Positions 51,201-64,000 of a DNA stretch of 64,000 nt are shown one piece after another. The translations under genes and the position numbers were made by a program. The stretch's first letter is position 1. Each line of letters begins with the position of its first letter. The notes below the pieces were generated by a model. It was not told where the DNA came from. It searched no databases and was given only the letters and a program-made list of their open reading frames with translations. This DNA comes from Amblyornis subalaris (lineage: Eukaryota > Chordata > Aves > Passeriformes > Ptilonorhynchidae): positions 1-64,000 of the forward strand of contig JACAXG010000231.1 of assembly GCA_018881555.1 (NCBI GenBank), in the 5' to 3' direction.

Positions 51201-51877
51201 AGCTACTAATGCTTTTTCTTTGATGGTTTTTGGTGTTCGCCTTTTTGTACCTGCATAATTGCTTAGAAGTTTTCAAGCCTTATGTTTTTTGCCTGTTTTA
51301 CCATAACATGCAAACATTCTTCTTTACCCTTTTAAAGTCTTACTTTAATTGACACCATTAAGAAAAGATTATATGGTTGCTGTGACCCTCCAAAATGTAA
51401 ACAAAAGTAGTATGCAAATAGTACTATCTGGATAATACATACAATTTGAGTCAGTCCTCTAGAAATCTTGAGGGAAATTCCCAATTATGCCAAAGGATTC
51501 TTGCATGTTCCTTATGTGTCTGCATGTCTAAACTCACTTAAGGATACTTTTTCTTCATATAGGCATAGTTTTGCTGGACAAGAGCAATATAAAAGAAGTG
51601 AAGACAAAGTATAGTTTTTTATAACACTGAACCCAGTACTAATTTTCAGAAACTGAAAAGTTGGAGTTTGGCCTTAAAACATGTTGATGAGTTGGTAAGA
51701 GCTACATATATTCACTATTTTCTTAGCTAAATATGCATATTCAGAAATTGCAAATTAAAATGGATGTGGAAAATATTTCTTAAGAAATCTCAAAGGAATG
51801 TGGTTTTCCTTAACCCATCTGTTAAAATTCATATAATTTGAATCAAGCCANGTTGTTTTACTAATAGTGTTGTTCCC

Positions 51878-52331
51878 ATGTCAGAATCTGGATTTAGAGC
51901 CCTAAACAGGCTTATGTTTTCACCGTTTGGGTTGCAGCCTGATCCACTGGTCCTCCTGATTGTGGGTTTCAAAATGCCTTGCACTGCCAAAGTTAAAAGT
52001 GGGAACTGTTCCCAGAGAGTTCATTCTCAGCTCATTAATCAACATGAACAGGTCAAATGAGAGACCAAGGATGAGTGAGCCTGCTGGGATCCCCATCCGG
52101 TTGGTTGTGGGCACTGGTGACCCATCACCCCCACAGTCTGCCCTCCCATCTGTCAGTGGGTCTCCTTCCCCTCTTGCCACCACTGGCNCTTCCCTGACAC
52201 TTTTGCCCAGTAGAAGTGCAGGGTGTTGCTTGTTGCACCAGTCCCTTCCCTGTCCTCCTCACTGGTCGNATGAGGACAATTCCCCAGGGCACAGTGAGAG
52301 AAGCAGTGTATGGAGAAACTAATACTGCCAT
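51878..52331. other. GC-rich block, possible relic element
   Basis: GC rises to about 63-65% over 52081-52200 by my count, well above the AT-rich surroundings. ORFs of 68-120 codons are open on both strands. The minus strand from 52183 reads an 87-codon ORF with a hydrophobic GSLILGLSFDLFMLINELR stretch. No known family is recognised. A degenerate retroelement or processed pseudogene would fit, as would an unrelated GC patch. Confidence 0.3.
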
Positions 52332-54760
52332 GCTGAAGGGGTAGGGATGTTTGTTTGGAGAGAAATCAGATCACGCTTTTAGGAGGCTATCTCAACATTT
52401 CAGTCTGCTGCAACCAACAGTTCCCCAATTTTCCCATGTCCTCTGGCAGNAGCAGCTGTTGGTAACAGCCTCTAATTTATGCTCAATGATTTTCTTCTAC
52501 TGTGACTTTGAATCTCTCAGATGACAGTAAAAAATAGTTTGTTTAATTTGAAAATTGCTGTGTTTGTTTCTGATCAGGTTGTTCAATACAGTGTGAAGTA
52601 ACTAAATTTTTGGAGTACCTGTAGACTCCAGTTAGACTCAAGGCATCCAGTGTATTGCGTGCTCTGCAGCACAGAATACAGTTTTTCTTTTTTTTTTCCC
52701 CTGAAGATCTTGCCATTTCAATTCACCAAATCCTAACCAAGTTTTGAATTTAACAGATCTAACATACTTGTGTAAGGATGAGGGTCAGAGTGATAAGAAC
52801 ATGGAGGTATTTAGGAAAGCTGTTACACAATAAGATGATTCTGGTTCATTTATTGGCTTTTAGTACTGTTTTTTGTTTAAATTTTTGGATCTGTCTCAGT
52901 CTTTATTCTGAAGGGAATTAGTTACTGACCTTTCCCATACCAGAAAAACTTAACNAAGCAAGAATGGTGCAAAGCTCATGTAGTTTTCTTTCTGGCCTCA
53001 GCTTTGTAAAGATTTTATTTACAAGAAGATGAAGGGAAATATATTTAAGAATCAATCACTAGTGAGAAAATGTAATTGTTGGAATGGCCATTATTCCTGT
53101 GAAAGTAATACTTAATTTTACANAGCACGTTGTTAGTTTTGGTAAACTAAAGAAAAAGTTGTCAACAAATATAGGCCATAAGGATCACGAGGAAAAGTTT
53201 GACATTCTCTCCAAATAGTGTGGGACTTGTGGCAATGACTAATTTTAGGTCTGCCCTACAGTATTCTTTTACTCTTAACATTTCTTTTGTGGTAGTGCAC
53301 TGTGGCCACACTTAAGTTGAAACCGCAGGCAGTCCAAACTTAAATTACCAATCATTGCCTCAAATACTGTACAGTCTNACACAGTATTTGTCTTTCCTTT
53401 TGTAGCATAATGGGTACCTTCACACTGATGGATTTTTTTTCTTATTTTTTACTTTCCCTAAGTGTTTGGGAGTTGGAAGGAGGGAAAGATATAAAAGAAA
53501 GTGTTTGAATGCAGACAAACAGCATCTTGTTGTTTTACAGAAGCATTGCTTTAATACTATAAAAATGAATATTTTAAATTGGCACTGACAGCAGTCAGGA
53601 GCTGGCCTGTGACTTTGCCTTTTGGCAGGGTCATCTGTATGTTTGCCAGCTGAGTGGACTTTCTGTGTAGGTAGTTTTTATTTGTATTTTTAGGTGCTGT
53701 TTGCTTCATGAATTCTCCTAGGAAGACCACTGATAGGTATGAAATCACAATTCGAAAAACTTGCAGTTTACTGGTGGCTGATATAGATGTATCATTGCAA
53801 AGATATAACAGTAATAATATAATGAACCTGAAGGTAGTCATAAAAGCCTTTTGTATTAAGGAGACTTTGGGATAGTAATTACATCTTGATAATTATCATG
53901 ATGGGAATTGGTAGGTTGGTTCTGAAATTAATATATGAAGAAGTCTTTAGTCTTTTAGAACCACTTTGTGTAAATTAAATGAAGGTTTCAAAAACTGAGC
54001 AACTGGGAGGAATGTTCTAAAAGTGTCTACAAAGAGCATGTTCACTGTTTGGGATTTTTTGAGATGAGGAAAAGAGAAGGTGGAATGATAATTTGAAGAG
54101 AATATGATATGCCTGTGGTTTTTTTCATTCAATGGTGATACAAACTCTATGCCCCTAGACTGACTGTAGCACATGAACTGCATGCAGGGAAAGAGGAAAG
54201 TTTCAGGGCCCTGGAATACAGAGATGTCTTTGTTATCATGATACTAGAACCTTTGCAGCCTTCGTTTTTACTTTTCCAGGCACTGCAGCTAGTAGGGGGT
54301 ATTTATGATCTGCGCAGAGTCTAACTGTTCATGTAGGTTGTGGAGCATTAGAGAAGGAGATCTGAACCTGAAGCCCACAAGAGAGGTGGGTGCAGACTAT
54401 TTTGAAGTAAAGTATTATGTAGGAAAGCACTTTCTACCTGAAGTTATCAGTACTAGTGAGACTAAGACCGATCTTAGCTCAAGGGAGGCACGTATGTGTG
54501 AAAGGTTGTTGCTTTTGGGTAAGAAAATAAGAGTTTAGGAAGACTGAGGGCCAGAGAAATGTAGTAGAGATTGTACTTGAAAGAAAAGGTGGATAAGGTG
54601 ACACACTGAGGAGAGGAAGGGAATTTGGAACTTTCAGACGAAATGAAGCAAATTATTTTTACACTTAAAACTCATCTTAGTTTTTAAATCCAAATCATTT
54701 ATAGATGCCTAGAAGTTATTTAAAGCAAGATTGGACATTTAGATTTTGTGTATCGTGATT

Positions 54761-54784
54761 GGGAGGGAAAGCAGGGGGCAGGGG
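54761..54784 (+). other. Second canonical G-quadruplex motif
   Basis: G runs of 3, 3, 5 and 4 are separated by loops of 1 (A), 6 (AAAGCA) and 2 (CA) nt. It meets the standard G4 pattern and is isolated in AT-rich intron. Confidence 0.7.
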
Positions 54785-57050
54785 AAGAAAACCCAGCAAG
54801 TACAGAAGCTAGTCATGCTTCAAAGAAATAATAAATATTTGGTAAAGATAGAGCAACATTTATGCTGCTTTTACACTTTTGTCACTCAGTTGATTTTTTT
54901 TCATCTGGTAAAGATAATAAACGAATAATCATAAAATATTTGTGTTTGGAAGTTCTTCCTTGGTGTTCATGAAGAGTATTTATTTTCCATCAGCCCATTA
55001 CAGTGTAACATTGATTGGTGCGTGTAATGTATTATTCATACTGTTCTAGTTTCATCCCATTAGCAATGCCAACATTATGCTGAATTCTGCAGTGGTAATC
55101 TTGTATGAAGTCTTTGTACAGCAAATTCTGCTGTGGTTCAGATCCTGTTTCACATTTAGTGACAAGACAGAGTGAACTGCAGCCCCTTATTGATACCACT
55201 CAGACTTTGTTCCCCTTCCTCCCTCCAAAGAAATGAGAATTGTAAGGGTACTGTAGAACTATAAAACCAAATTGTGAAAGGCATAAAGTATATCAGAACT
55301 GGTTTACTTTTGGTTCTTGTATTATATCTTTGTTTTCCTGATAGCTAATGCCTTTAGGAGAGCCAAATGACTAAAACCATCACATTAAAAAAAAAAAATA
55401 GCAAGAGCAGAATTAAAAACAGCTTTCAGATAAAATAGTCTGGCATTTTGGTCCACATGTGTGATCCTGTGGGTACAATTTTGATCATGTAAATTGTTCT
55501 GTGTAGAGATGATTTAAATATGTGCCAAATCCAACTCCTCAGCATGGCTGAGATTACTGAAGGTCTGCCTAACACTAGTACAAAAAAANAAGTTTTTCAT
55601 TTATATCTTTAATATTTGCTTCTTTATCTTTTAGTACAGGAACATTTTTTCATGTGCAATAGGGCCAGCCCAACATGCATCAGATTCAATGATAATCTGT
55701 TTGTTGACTTACTGATTTGGGCCTGGTGTGCTTAGGTGAATACTTAAGGTTTGGGTGTTTTTTGTTCTGAAAAAAATGGAATTAGCCATAGACTTTTCTG
55801 AGAATCTAGGTCATAATAAATTGAAAGTTTTAGACAGGTGAATGAAGACTGATTTAAAAAATATCTTAGTTCCTAAATACTTATTATGTGGAATTAAAAG
55901 GAAATAAAATTAAAAGTTTGAAGAATTTTTTCCCAAATGTTTTCTTTTTTTTAAAACAGCTGAGTAAACAAGGAAACAGTCTCTTCTTGGCAGGAATACA
56001 TAAAAAGAAAATCTCATGGTTTAAGGTAGATATGTCATGAAGGAGAAATGGTTGGCATTTGTGAAACTGTGTATTTCTTTGCATTTTTATCTTTGGACAC
56101 AGGGAGAGCCTGAACAGAGGTGGGAGGTCTGTTGGGGAAATTGGAAGCTCACAAATCAACCTGGCCCACAGTCCTGAAAAAAATGAGATGAGGGTGACAA
56201 AGAGTCTCTAGATTTTAAGGAATAAATAAGATGAAACAAAAACAGAGAGCTTGAGGGACAAAATGAATAGGTTCAATAGTCCAAGAAGAGTATACCAAAG
56301 GAATAGAAACCAAAAGTTTTTCTTTTAAACAGTGATGGCTGGGGAGGGTGATTATTTTTGGTTTAAATATGTGCTTATTCCAAGAGGCAGGATTGTACTA
56401 TGATCTTTATTGGAGCTGGGGAAAAGACTTGCTCAGCCTTTTGGAGAATAACTAGGCAAGCAATAACAGGCTCTAGATGTTCTGAAAGATACTTGTCTTG
56501 CATATATGCAGATCTTTTTCTGCTTCTCTGAAAAGGAAATGTGCATGCTGGAACTTAAGTCAATAAAACACTGACCTTTCAGAGCTTAAATGAATATGAA
56601 GTAGTGAAAACTCAGTTATTTACAGCAGTGTTGTCATGTCTTCATTATAGTACAATTGTATCGGGGAGATGTTGAGTAGATTTAATATAGAGAATCTGGG
56701 TAAGTTAGTATTCTCATTAAAAGCTTACTTATTTGGGTTTTCCCTGATTTTACCATAGTTTTTACAGAATAGTCTTTGATTCATTGCCTAACATGTTTAT
56801 AGTCAGTTTTTCAGAAAGATGCTTGAGTAGACTGAGTGCTTAAAATAATTCATTGATTGAAGCATGCTCATATATGATGTCAGACAATTATAACAACTTA
56901 TTTTTTAAGAATTAATCAAAATCCTAATTAAAACAGCATAGGATGAATATATTTGCGTGCAAAAACCAGGAAAGAGGCGCAGTAATCTGGCTGGTTCAAT
57001 AATCAGTGAAACCCACTCCCCAGTGTATTTCCTCCCCCCTATACCTGGTA

Positions 57051-58148
57051 TTATCCAGCATATGAGGAAAAAAGATTTTTACAATACATTGTGTGGTATT
57101 TGACCTTCATAGTAGTAGTTACATCTGAATGCATTCCATTGAATAGCACAGTTATGGGGAAAGAATTTAGTCTGGCCAGAGTAGGATATACCATAGCCAA
57201 AGAGCTCAGTGGATGATAAGATATTTCTTCTAACTGGCTTGCAGTTTGTATTGATTTATTTTCTGGCATTATAAATTTTGCATTCTCTACTTCATTTGGG
57301 TCCAACTTTGGTGGGTGCCATTCCAGAGTCTTTTCATCCTGATGACTAGGGAGCTTAATAGGAATTAAGGAGGGCTGGGACCTGGAATCACACATCCTAG
57401 AGCATGCTTTAAGCTCCCTCTGTAAAGGGTCCAGTGTAAAGATACACAGCATCAATTAGATGCTTTCCTGGATTTGGCTTTCTGAGTCTTTAGTGGGTAG
57501 CAGGAGCTACTGTAAAGCCCTGGGCTACCATGGTCTTGCCAGCTGCAGTGTGCTAAGCCAGCAGTAGAGATATACAGACAATATAGACATGAGATGTTTT
57601 GTGCTGGAAGCGGTTGGTCAGTTATGATCCTGGTAAAAAAGGCAGTTGGACTCTGTAAAGCATCATTCACAATGCTGTTCCTTGGAGCTAACGCTGTAAG
57701 AAGCATCCCTTTAGATGCTGGGAACCCCAGCACCACCTCCAACCCATGTGCAGTGTGCTGGGCAGACATCACCTGTGGAAAAGATTCTCCCTTTTGCTCC
57801 TTCCAGCTATTAAAGGATTTTCTAGGAAAACAAGCTTTTTTCTAGGAAAACAACTCTTTCATTTCTGTGGTCAAAATGGAATGATGTTCCTGGGAGACAT
57901 TGCTACACTTTCAGGTAAAGGCAAATTGCAAGTAGTGCAATTGCTGGTATAGAGGTGGAGCTGCCAACAGGCTCCTCTGCACAATGCATTGGTTGCACGT
58001 GTCCTGTGGCCAGGGGACTTCTGCTGCACAACCCAGGCCTGAAGACCACAGTGCTGCCCTGGGCCTCTGCAAGTGAAATGTTGTGTGGGTCACAGACTCC
58101 TGGTGTGCCATGGTCTTCAGTCAGGATCGATGCAGATGTAAAATTCAA
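57051..58148 (-). other. Minus-strand ORF cluster, possible relic of a retrocopy or transposon
   Basis: Three minus-strand ORFs lie in order: 58148-57903 (81 codons), 57772-57452 (106) and 57455-57051 (134). The last two overlap by four bases. Local GC reaches about 60% over 57961-58080 by my count. The 134-codon ORF has a varied composition, with segments such as DEKTLEWHPPKLDPNEVENA, unlike chance intron ORFs. I cannot assign a family. A frameshifted ancient element is possible; overlapping + strand ORFs mean chance is not excluded. Confidence 0.3.
57818..57853. repeat. 16-bp direct repeat, period 20
   Basis: TTTTCTAGGAAAACAA occurs at 57818-57833 and 57838-57853, separated by GCTT. It is a short slippage-type duplication inside the GC-richer ORF cluster. 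Confidence 0.8.
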
Positions 58149-60010
58149 ATGAAATCCAGTAAATGAGGTTTTTTTAGATACTACTCAACTCAATGAAGCT
58201 TAGTGTTTAGCTTTTAAAGAAATTTTATATGTTAGTATATACAACAGCATTATGCTAGATATAAATTACTTAGAAATATGGCAGGTGGTGAATGTTAATT
58301 ATTCCTAGCTCCAAGGTAAAACTTTATTAGTAGCACAAACTGATGCCATACAAACCTTACCAATCTGTTTTTAGCAGATATCAAATAACAGTAAAGGAAT
58401 TTAACAGCTAGCATGTAATTCTGCCTTTGTTCTGTAAACAGTTTTTCCTTTCTTTCAAGTTTAATACACTTAGGGCCAGATTTTCCTTGCTTACTTCCAA
58501 CTGATAAGACAGCAGTTGAAAAACCCAAATAATTAGGTCCAGCAGGCAGTCTCTGTCACTTAGATGTTTATGATTTATATATCACGTGTCATTAGTTGCA
58601 TTGTGAGCAATGTGACCCAGGGAAAATACTATGAGAGTTGGTACTGGAAGATCTGAATATTTTTTATGCTTTGCTATGACAGCTTTTACAATCTTAAGTT
58701 GCTACAGTTTAGTGTATAAATGGTACTACCATGCATGCTCTAAAAGTGCACTAAAAGTGGTAGGTGCTATTTCGAAGTGATAGTGTAGTAAGAGAACATT
58801 GAGTCTCAATCTTTCTTTAAGCATATTCGGTAAAACAAAGAATTTCTGTCATTTTAGGAAATTCTTTCTCAATTTACTTTTCTTTCTCTTTTCAGTTTTT
58901 CAATTATGTAGTCTTATTAAAAATATTTTTGTGTAATTTTTGTGAACTGTGCTCCATATCAATGTTTGAGAAACTCCTTTTATTTGCATTTTTAATGCTT
59001 TGATGAATTTGTTGGAGTTGATAATCCTCTGAGAGCTTTGTCCAGATACTTGATTTTGTAATTGAAACAAAAACCGACCATTTCACCAATAATTAAGAAA
59101 AAGAGGAAAAAATGCAACAACAGGAATAAGTATTATTTTGGCATCAAAATTTTGCTGTGTACTTTAGTATGTTTCAAAAGTAATATTTCTACCAGGTTGA
59201 TTTNCTAAATTTTAATCCTTACATTTTTCTGGTCAAACGTACCAGAGTTGGAGGCTTACAGCTGTGTATAACNTTAGGAAAAATAACAGATTAGCAGATT
59301 AATCTCTGAAAGTCATCCTCTAGCTGTAAAAAATCCTTGATGGACAGTATTGGATCATTTTGCCCATGGGATGCTCTCTTCTAGCAGTGTTGAGTATTCC
59401 TTCAAATGCAGCTTAGGATCCACCTGTGACTCCTGTTTTATCATCCATTTAAACCACTGTTTGATTTTAGCGGTGGAGTTGTAAACCTGAAACCATAAGA
59501 AAATGGAATTTCCTGTGTCTTCACAAATTTCACATTACAAGCTTGTGGGATGTGTAAGCAGTAGTAGGAAGACTGATGAACAATGGTGTTCAATTAAACA
59601 CCAACATCAATTTTCCAGTGTGGCAAAAGTGCAAAAAAGTCTTTGTGAGTACCTTTAGTAAATTATGAGGAAGCAGTAGAGCACTGCTAGAAGAATTGAA
59701 CTAAGGTGGGCCATGAAGAGATTTGGAAGTACTTGAGCTTTGCTGAGGGTTTGTTGTGGTTTATGTTTGTTTGTTTTTTTTTCGCGAAGCAAAGTGTATG
59801 GAGACTATACAGATATATGTTAACTATAGAGAGCCTTATGGGTGAAATAGTAGTAGAAACTGTACTCCACAATCACTGTTTTTAAAGCTAATGCTGCTAC
59901 CATATTGGATGTTTTGTTCCACCTCAAGGTTATTGTAATATTGAAAGCTTACTTAAGGCAGTGATTTTCATAGCACAGGTTGTCGTCTGAAAAGAATAGT
60001 TACTAAAATA

Positions 60011-60137
60011 TTTTGAGCCTAAACTAAAAGTAGTTTTATTACTTTAATTGTGTTTTTTTTCTACAGTTTTATTGTTTTGAGCGTAAATTGGAAGTATTGT
60101 TATTACTTTCATTGTATTTTCTTCTACAATTTTATTT
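60011..60137. repeat. Imperfect 64-bp tandem duplication
   Basis: Copy 1 (60011-60074) and copy 2 (60075-60137) share TTTTGAGC, TATTACTTT, ATTGT and CTACA(G/A)TTTTATT in the same order, with roughly ten substitutions and one length change. The divergence suggests an old local duplication. Confidence 0.85.
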
Positions 60138-63100
60138 AATTCGGTGTCTTTTAAAATCTACAAATCTAGATGTCAAAGAGCCACTTCTTTCTGGCATCCC
60201 GAATGTCTACGGCAGATATGTGTCTTTCCTGTTTCTTGCTTTAAGTTTTTTTCTACATTCTTTTTTTCTGCCACATTAGACTCATCTTTTTTATGCTTTT
60301 CTTACACATACAGGATTATTCATTGTTCTGGAGATCACAGTGTCTCTTCTCTGGACCTCTTTAGCTTTTTTGACAGTATTTTTTGATTAGAAAATGCCAA
60401 ATCACTAAAATTGGCCTGTTAATTAGTATTATCCAGTTTCCAGGTTTTCAGAATTATTCATAGTTGTCGGAATGTTCTATTCAAACTTTTTCTATATGGA
60501 GCATATGTTAGTATTTCTTGTTCATGGAGAAATTTAAAATGATTTGTGTTACCTAAGACTAAAGGAGGAAATTGGAAAGATAGCATTTTGAAATGAAGCT
60601 AAATGGAAGTCTCACTTGAATTGTTTTTTTCCACTCTTGATGTTTTTGGGTTTTAAATGCTTTTGTATTGTTCACATTGATAAAATCGCTATTTCAAAGC
60701 TCAAACCCCACAAAATTAAATGGCTTGAAAATTGAATAGTTTTGTAAATTCTACTGTAAAGTTTTAATACTATGGGTTTGCATTGAGATTTTAAATTGCC
60801 AAATGTTCTGCAAAGTGAAAATGTTACAACTTGCACTTCTTGTTAATTATATTTTTCAAGCTGTTATTTAGATATGTTTTTATAGTCATTAGAGATTGTT
60901 ACATGGTTTCTCTATTTCTTGCATCAGAAGGATGTCTGAATCGTTGTTCTCAATTCACTATTCTCAGTGTAGCATTCCCTTCCCAGCTAAATTCTAAAGG
61001 GAATCCAGATGTTTATTTAAATATTCATAACACAACTGCTGTTAGAACTGGGAGGATCATAGATACCTGTGTTCATTTCACACTACATTCATCTTGTAGT
61101 TAAAAATATCGTATTCATTACAGTGCTAGCAGATGAGCTCTTTGACAGGAAAAGGCATTTTTTCCCTCCTCTACAAGTAAGGCTTTATGAAAAGGAGGCA
61201 GTAGAGCTGTCTCAGAAAACGTAATGTATTGAGTATTGACCCCAGCTTCACAGAAGAAGCTTTGTATACTGTATTTAAATATTGTATTCTCAAAGAATTC
61301 TGAATTTATTTACACTTGCCTTAGCACTGGACATATCTAGAAAGGCTATAAAACATTTTAAGGAGCCATTATGATGGAGCTGAATTACACATTTGAGATG
61401 GGGATTTTATGTCATTGTTTGTGGATAAAGTTTACTATCTTGCCTATCAATCAGTGAAGTGAGGAGAAAAAAACCTGAGACTTGCCAAATTTGTATTAAT
61501 TTGTAAACCATCTAAAAAAGACTATTTGATGCTTGCTGACAAACTTTCATAAGAATTATGGCAAAAATATTGAATTTTAAACATATNTTAACTGATAAAA
61601 GTGATGAAATCCCAATTTGTGTTAAATGTTTATATCAGGCCTGTTTTATCCCTTTAGATATTTTTCCAGGAGTGTAAATGGTTATGGAGATAGAAAATGG
61701 TGTATTGGAAATATATGAATTCTGGACTAGAAGGGAATGTGTGCGGTGAAAGGAAATTTATGCAGAGGAGCGTGAAAGCCACCAGACAGGGAATGTGGGG
61801 TATGTGTATGGAAAGTCATGGGAAAATGCAAGCAGCAGTGGGAATCTGTAAGGTGAAAGGGAGAAGAGGAATGTGCTTTCTAGCTGTTCTGAGGAAATAA
61901 AGCATCTGTAAAGCTTTCCAAGCTGGTGCTGCATGCTTCTGCTTTTCTTCTCATTTCTGAAAATGTCTCAAAGTCACGGTCTCTCCTTAACAGCTTTAAG
62001 AGAAAAGCAAAAGTAGGGAGATATGATTGATAATACTAAAATATATAATAACTTAGAGTCAGCAAAGATTATGTAGACTATTCTGTGTAATTACTAAGGC
62101 CCTGACACCACTCCCATTCTTCACTTATTTAAGGGTGTACTCCTACACATTTCACTATGGATTTAAATAATGTATTTAAGAATCTAAAATGGAAATTTTT
62201 AGCAAATGAGAGCAGGAGCAATAGATGAAAGCAACAAGCAGAGTGAGCACAGTATTTATGGGACAGTTGGAACTTCTTCCATGGAAGATTAGGTACAAAT
62301 GGTGCTTTTTTCAGATGTTTTCTTTCATCCTTACTCATGCATTCTTTTTCCAATATGGTATCTATCTAGGTATCACTGTTAGCAGTTGTGACTTTTCCAT
62401 CCAGATTCAGATGATGATGAATGATGATAAAACATATTTGCACTCTAAGCTCATAGCAGTGGCTTTTTATAAACATTGTAATAATGCATTTTATAAGTTG
62501 CTTGCAGTGTGTCCAGCTTTATTTGGAAGACAAATAAGTAATTCCTGTAGGCAAGCAGTATGTACCATTATTGTCTGGAAGAACTAGACAGGTATTTGAA
62601 AATACTGTGTTTTTTTCGTTTTTTTCAAATCGCTGGGAAAATACTTGAATGTACACTGAGTTTGCCAGAATGAATGGTACACGTAGGAAGACTAACTGGG
62701 AGGGGACAGAAATGTAGGCTTTAAATGCCATGTCAGGAATAGGATTCATGGGCATGAAAGAAGTTCGGTTCCATCAGGTTGCCCCATCAGAGGACTGGCT
62801 CTTGGNACAAAGCACACTCGGAAACCTGTGCAGCTCAGCAGCTGCAGTACTGCATATTGTATGATTCGAAGCTTACTTTCGTGTTTCTTGCAGTGAACAA
62901 TGATAGTGGGAAGTACTGGTCAGTAGGGATAAATTTTAAATCAGTCTTTGGGCTTCCTGCCATGTTTCCTGATGCTTGGGCCACCTTATTTATAAACTCA
63001 GGAGAATTTAGTAATTATTAGAAGAAAGTGTAATTAATTTATAGAGTTCTAGTTATTTTGCTGAGTACTGTCATTGGAAGTACAATGAAGCCTTTAAGTA

Positions 63101-64000
63101 ACGTCCAGTGACTGTATAAAGCTGTCTTGTGGCTGCTAAACTTTCACATTATGCTGAAGTTGGATATAAACACTCCTTTTATAACTTGCATGTCACTGAA
63201 GTACGCAGATGTCTTGGCTCTGAAAGCACGTTTATGAAACGAGTGCAGCACTGGAGTTATGCCAGGATTGAAACTCAGTAGTTTGAGGAGGAGTCCTAAT
63301 ACCTCTCAGGATGGGAGGTCAGCTGAATAAGTGGGCCTCCCTTGTTCTGGAAGCAGAATACTAGTCCTGAGAGAGTGTGCTCTATGCATATTAGTTGCAT
63401 TATGCTACAGTTCACTTCTGAAAAATCTGTGCTATAACACTGCTTTGGTTCTCACTGAAAAAGGCTGATTCTATTTACTGTAGGGGTTTCATGTCAAACA
63501 TGAAAATTAGAAGATTAAAAAAGAACAAACCAGGAAAATTGTATTAATTTTTGACCTAAATTCACAACAGTTCTGTGAAAAGTGAATAGGAAATGGATTT
63601 CTCGTGCTAATTTTATGTAGCTGGTATGTGGATGTATATTTGTATAGTGTGTAGTAGAGCGTGCAATACATATTTGTGCGTGTAGATTCATATGAATATA
63701 AAAAGCAGAGTTTATATAGATAACTGTAGAATACCTCTAGCAGCAGAAATTCTGTTTGATTTCTGGAATGTTTCAGATTTTTACGTGTGAATGTGTTTTG
63801 CATGTGAAGTGTTTGTAATAAAACAGGTGGGACAGCCTTGTCTCCATGGCTGGATTGAGACATGACTGTACATCATCCAAGCTGGATATTACACTTTCTC
63901 TAGACCTAATGTATTATATAATCTGACAGTAATGTGGTGGAATAGAGTTCTTTTTTGGATAATTTACATTGTAGTTTTGATCTGTCATTTGAGACTGAGG

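Larger units (their letters stand above)
36041..64000 (+). other. BBS9: Start of a long BBS9 intron (at least 28 kb)
   Basis: Donor GTCAGT opens an intron that runs to the window end. The next BBS9 segment, whose human version begins VIALADAVEENQ, was looked for on the + strand and not found. The interval is AT-rich with small tandem and inverted repeats, two G-quadruplex motifs, and GC-richer patches near 42.5-42.9, 44.7-45.1, 51.9-52.3 and 57.4-58.1 kb. I recognise no second gene on either strand. Confidence 0.8.

Noticed and set aside
63808..63825. AATAAA near the window end as a gene terminator
   Set aside because: Such hexamers are frequent in AT-rich intron, and no BBS9 terminal exon or other gene precedes it.
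1..64000. tRNA, snoRNA, miRNA, CRISPR array or bacterial-type operon
   Set aside because: None was seen. The spliced gene shows this is vertebrate nuclear DNA, and no hairpin is long enough for a convincing miRNA precursor.

Overview
This is vertebrate nuclear DNA. It holds the middle of one multi-exon gene on the + strand, and the rest is AT-rich intron. The gene is recognisable as BBS9 (PTHB1, Bardet-Biedl syndrome 9 protein, a BBSome subunit). Ten coding exons between 13562 and 36040 join in a single open frame of 366 codons. Every junction has GT at the donor and AG at the acceptor, and the intron phases agree throughout. The translation follows human BBS9, as I remember it, from the end of the N-terminal propeller through the GAE, platform and helical regions (about residues 335-700 of roughly 887). 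The first exons, the last exons, the promoter and the 3' UTR lie outside the window.

The source is probably a sauropsid, most likely a bird. The protein is clearly orthologous to human but diverged, the introns are modest in size, and I see almost no mammalian-type SINEs or LINEs. I could not confirm the clade, for example with an intact CR1 tail. Several dozen isolated single N calls are scattered in the introns and none falls in an exon, as expected for a draft assembly.

Layout: 1-13561 is the 3' part of an intron whose upstream exon is off the window. 13562-36040 holds the ten exons (182, 77, 54, 103, 105, 15, 141, 96, 173 and 153 nt) and nine complete introns. 36041-64000 is the first 28 kb of a long intron in which I could not find the next BBS9 exon. 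No second gene, RNA gene or intact mobile element could be supported. Three intronic stretches stand out: a 73-codon ORF at 6314, a GC-rich block near 52.1 kb, and a minus-strand ORF cluster at 57.05-58.15 kb. They may be relics of retrocopies or transposons, but I do not recognise them.

The most interesting small-scale signals are a 15-nt in-frame microexon, a triplicated splice-acceptor motif before the 77-nt exon, a perfect 24-bp palindrome that joins telomere-like units head to head, a G-quadruplex motif abutting a perfect hairpin, and a 64-bp tandem duplication. I found no evidence of a new multi-gene system; this is essentially an ordinary host-gene interior.
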